Under the pieces are notes generated by a model. It did not search any database. It was not told the DNA's origin and was given only the letters and a program-made list of their open reading frames with translations. A program made the translations under genes and the position numbers. Of a DNA stretch of 64,000 nt, positions 62,424-64,000 are shown in pieces (the stretch's first letter is position 1; each line of letters begins with the position of its first letter). The DNA comes from Candidatus Woesearchaeota archaeon (GTDB lineage Archaea > Nanobdellota > Nanobdellia > Woesearchaeales > GW2011-AR4), in contig JACPMR010000004.1 in assembly GCA_016185945.1 (NCBI GenBank), positions 18,735 to 82,734 of the forward strand, in the 5' to 3' direction.

Positions 62424-62559
62424 ACGAGGGCTTCCCTGTAGCTGCTTTTGTGATAAGGGAGCCACAGCCTATGCAGTTGCACTTGAACACTAGCGATATA
62501 GTGCCTTCATAAAAAGCAGGTTTCCTTTATTACTATGACTTACAAAGGAAGCTCTCGTA
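62424..62559 (-). repeat. Dispersed structured element, copy C
   Basis: On the minus strand it begins ATACGAGAGCTTCCTTTG and ends AGGGAAGCCCTCGTG; ACGAG/CTCGT and GCTTCC/GGAAGC close the element. P2 CCTTT/AAAGG; P3 CTGCTTTT (62442-62449) with AAAAGCAG (62512-62519); P4 GCACT (62479-62483)/AGTGC (62500-62504). The gap 62256-62704 contains this copy and AT-rich DNA with two GAAG/CTCTCGTAT fragments near 62620-62670 that may be further remnants. Confidence 0.78.
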
Positions 62560-62704
62560 TTTGTTTGAAATTTTATTATTATAATGTTGATTTATCAAGG
62601 AAGTTCTTGACTGTTTGATTTTATTGAATAATTTTTTATTGTTGAATCCAAAAGTTGCTCTCGTATTAGTTGAATTTTAATTATTGTTAATTTTTGTTAT
62701 TGTA

Positions 62705-62863
62705 TTAAATATTAACCGCGTTCTTTGTTATTTCAATATTGCAACTATGGTATTTTTTACACCATGCTTCGCATTTTTCTGCAGTTTCTTTGTCTTTGTA
62801 GGCAAAATTACATTCAGGGCATATATAGTAAGTTTTATTGCTTTTTGTTATTTGTTTTATCAT
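62705..62863 (-). CDS. Small zinc-finger-like protein
   Basis: A 52-residue protein with two Cys pairs: YYICPECNFAYKDKETAEKC and EAWCKKYHSCNIEI. The C-P-E-C knuckle followed by EKCEAWCKKYHSCN is a recurring small-protein pattern in DPANN genomes. Likely binds one zinc; function unknown. Confidence 0.65.
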   Translation of the reverse strand: MIKQITKSNKTYYICPECNFAYKDKETAEKCEAWCKKYHSCNIEITKNAVNI

Positions 62864-63014
62864 TTAATGCAACAATGCATTTCTTCTATTTAAATACTTT
62901 TACTTTTACCCTTAAGATTGGTATTAAAACCTTTAACATAACAATGTTATAGACGAATTTCTATCTTTTAAGTATCAAAAAAACGACTTAATTGAAAATT
63001 TTCGAGGTTTGAAA

Positions 63015-63275
63015 ATGAAAAATACAAACAATAAAATTGCACATATCGGTGAGCTTGTTAAAGAACTTCAGGGTATGGTTGGGTTTAAGGAGGTAGCAAT
63101 CGCGCCAGATGTTCCTCCAGGAGCTTCTTTGCAGGCATTAGTAGAAGCTTACAGAAAAGCTGGTTTGGAACTTGAACAAAAAGCTTTGCAACTTAGACGG
63201 AAATATTCTCCAGCTAACATCAATTTAGCATTGAAAACAATCTATGGGGATTTGGAAAGACAAGTTTATGGATAA
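63015..63275 (+). CDS. Hypothetical 86-residue protein
   Basis: Start at the ATG at 63015, preceded by GAGG at 63004-63007. It contains IGELVKELQGMVGFKEVAIAP, a Pro-rich DVPPGASLQALVEAY and a basic helix KALQLRRKYSP. No family recognised. It lies 10 bases before the SDR gene and is probably co-transcribed with it. Confidence 0.6.
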   Translation: MKNTNNKIAHIGELVKELQGMVGFKEVAIAPDVPPGASLQALVEAYRKAGLELEQKALQLRRKYSPANINLALKTIYGDLERQVYG

Positions 63276-63285
63276 GGGGATATAA

Positions 63286-64000
63286 ATGAAAAAAATACTT
63301 GTTACTGGTGCAACTGGAGAGATAGGCATTGAACTTGTTCCAGAACTGAGAAGATTGCATGGTAATGATAATGTTGTAGCTGGAATTCATAGAAAAGAGC
63401 CTCCAGAGGAGATAAAAAAAGGGCCATACGCAAAAATAGATGTAACAGATTATGGCGAGATAGAAAGAGTAATAAGAGAATACCAAATAACGCACATTTT
63501 CCATTTATCTTCTGTACTTTCTGGAACTGCGGAAGCTAATCCAAGGCTCGCATTCCAAGTAAATATCGTTGGACTAGACAATGTACTCGAAGCTGCAAGA
63601 AAAAATGGTGTTATACAAGTTGTGTATCCAAGCTCAATTGCCGCGTTTGGTCCAGATACTCCAAGAGATAACACACCAAATGATACAATTCAGAGGCCGA
63701 CTACGTTTTATGGTATATCGAAAGTCTTTGGAGAGCTATATGGCGCCATCTATGCTAGAAAATACGGCCTTGATGTTAGGGGAGTCAGGTTGCCTGGCAT
63801 AATCAGCCCCAAAAAAAAGCCTCCTGAACCGCCTGATGGTACGACTGATGCATTTCCATTAATGATTTGGAATGCAGTAATAAAAGGAACGTATGAATCT
63901 TATCTCAGCCCTGACACACGGCTTCCAATGATGTATCTGCCAGACGCAATAAATGCCCTGATAAAATTAAGTGAAGCGCCTCTGAACAAACTAAAACATC
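63286..64000 (+). CDS. NAD-dependent epimerase/L-threonine dehydrogenase-like SDR (3' end outside window)
   Basis: Open frame to the end of the window, 238 residues visible. ILVTGATGEIGIELVPEL is the Rossmann motif; FHLSSVLSGTAEANP, then PSSIAAFG and TTFYGISKVFGELYG hold the catalytic Ser, Tyr and Lys (Y-x3-K). DVRGVRLPGIIS and the preceding YGISK form resemble the SDR-type L-threonine 3-dehydrogenases more than sugar epimerases. It would oxidise threonine to 2-amino-3-oxobutyrate. AAGGGGA lies upstream as Shine-Dalgarno. Confidence 0.8.
   Translation, partial: MKKILVTGATGEIGIELVPELRRLHGNDNVVAGIHRKEPPEEIKKGPYAKIDVTDYGEIERVIREYQITHIFHLSSVLSGTAEANPRLAFQVNIVGLDNVLEAARKNGVIQVVYPSSIAAFGPDTPRDNTPNDTIQRPTTFYGISKVFGELYGAIYARKYGLDVRGVRLPGIISPKKKPPEPPDGTTDAFPLMIWNAVIKGTYESYLSPDTRLPMMYLPDAINALIKLSEAPLNKLKH

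Noticed and set aside
62684..62952. Two plus-strand ORFs of about 70 residues
   Set aside because: They are mirror frames of the minus-strand zinc-finger-like gene at 62705-62863, which has paired Cys motifs.

Overview
The window looks like a piece of a low-GC archaeal chromosome, most likely a DPANN archaeon of the Woesearchaeales/Pacearchaeales type. The informational genes are archaeal: transcription factor E alpha, NreA, archaeal-type AlaRS, TruD, YchF-like GTPase, SMC, PolX, archaeal Elp3 and a class III signal-peptide pilin. Many starts are leaderless, with a TATA box about 25-30 bases upstream. The metabolic set is small and partly bacterial in type (type I GAPDH, zinc-lid adenylate kinase). 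The assignment comes from gene content only; no 16S rRNA gene is present.

Layout. 1-22.7 kb is mostly core: the end of Elp3, a nucleotidyltransferase, a pilin-like protein and a lipase, an m5C methylase, TFE, a NUDIX hydrolase, HicBA, PolX, GAPDH, TruD, Adk, an odd tRNA-like gene, YchF, tRNA-Gly(TCC) with a large insertion in its T loop, a glycosyltransferase and SMC. 23.0-41.7 kb is accessory. A complete Xer-type tyrosine recombinase faces away from what looks like an integron-like cassette array, in which blocks of genes are separated by attC-like imperfect palindromes and the two ends of each block are complementary to each other. The first block (about 24.1-36.1 kb) carries defence-type genes: a HEPN-like/degenerate recombinase fusion, a GmrSD-like DUF262-DUF1524 protein, an RHH protein, an M.EcoRI-like methylase, a DUF262-HNH protein, a holin-like pair, a Cas4-like nuclease and a J-domain/SF1 helicase fusion with an RHH/AT-hook protein. 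Later blocks carry a PD-(D/E)XK protein, toxin-antitoxin pairs, orphan ORFs and an FkbM methyltransferase. 41.7-64 kb returns to core and metabolic genes: DHH phosphoesterase, PIN/AbrB, NreA, AlaRS, aspartase, thioredoxin reductase, malic enzyme, glutamate dehydrogenase, glutaredoxin, two micro-ORFs, GH15 glucoamylase and a threonine-dehydrogenase-like SDR that runs off the window.

The metabolic genes fit amino-acid and glucan fermentation. Aspartase and glutamate dehydrogenase release ammonia from Asp and Glu, malic enzyme leads to pyruvate, glucoamylase feeds glucose, and thioredoxin reductase and glutaredoxin handle thiol redox. No fumarase is visible here.

The most striking signal outside genes is a family of about 100-220 base intergenic elements (at least eight copies, both orientations, in the core regions). 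Their primary sequence drifts, but a short 5' hairpin, a long-range helix and a GCACT/AGTGC apical hairpin are kept by compensatory changes. This points to a conserved folded RNA or single-stranded DNA, or to a mobile element with such a fold. I did not recognise it as any known family.
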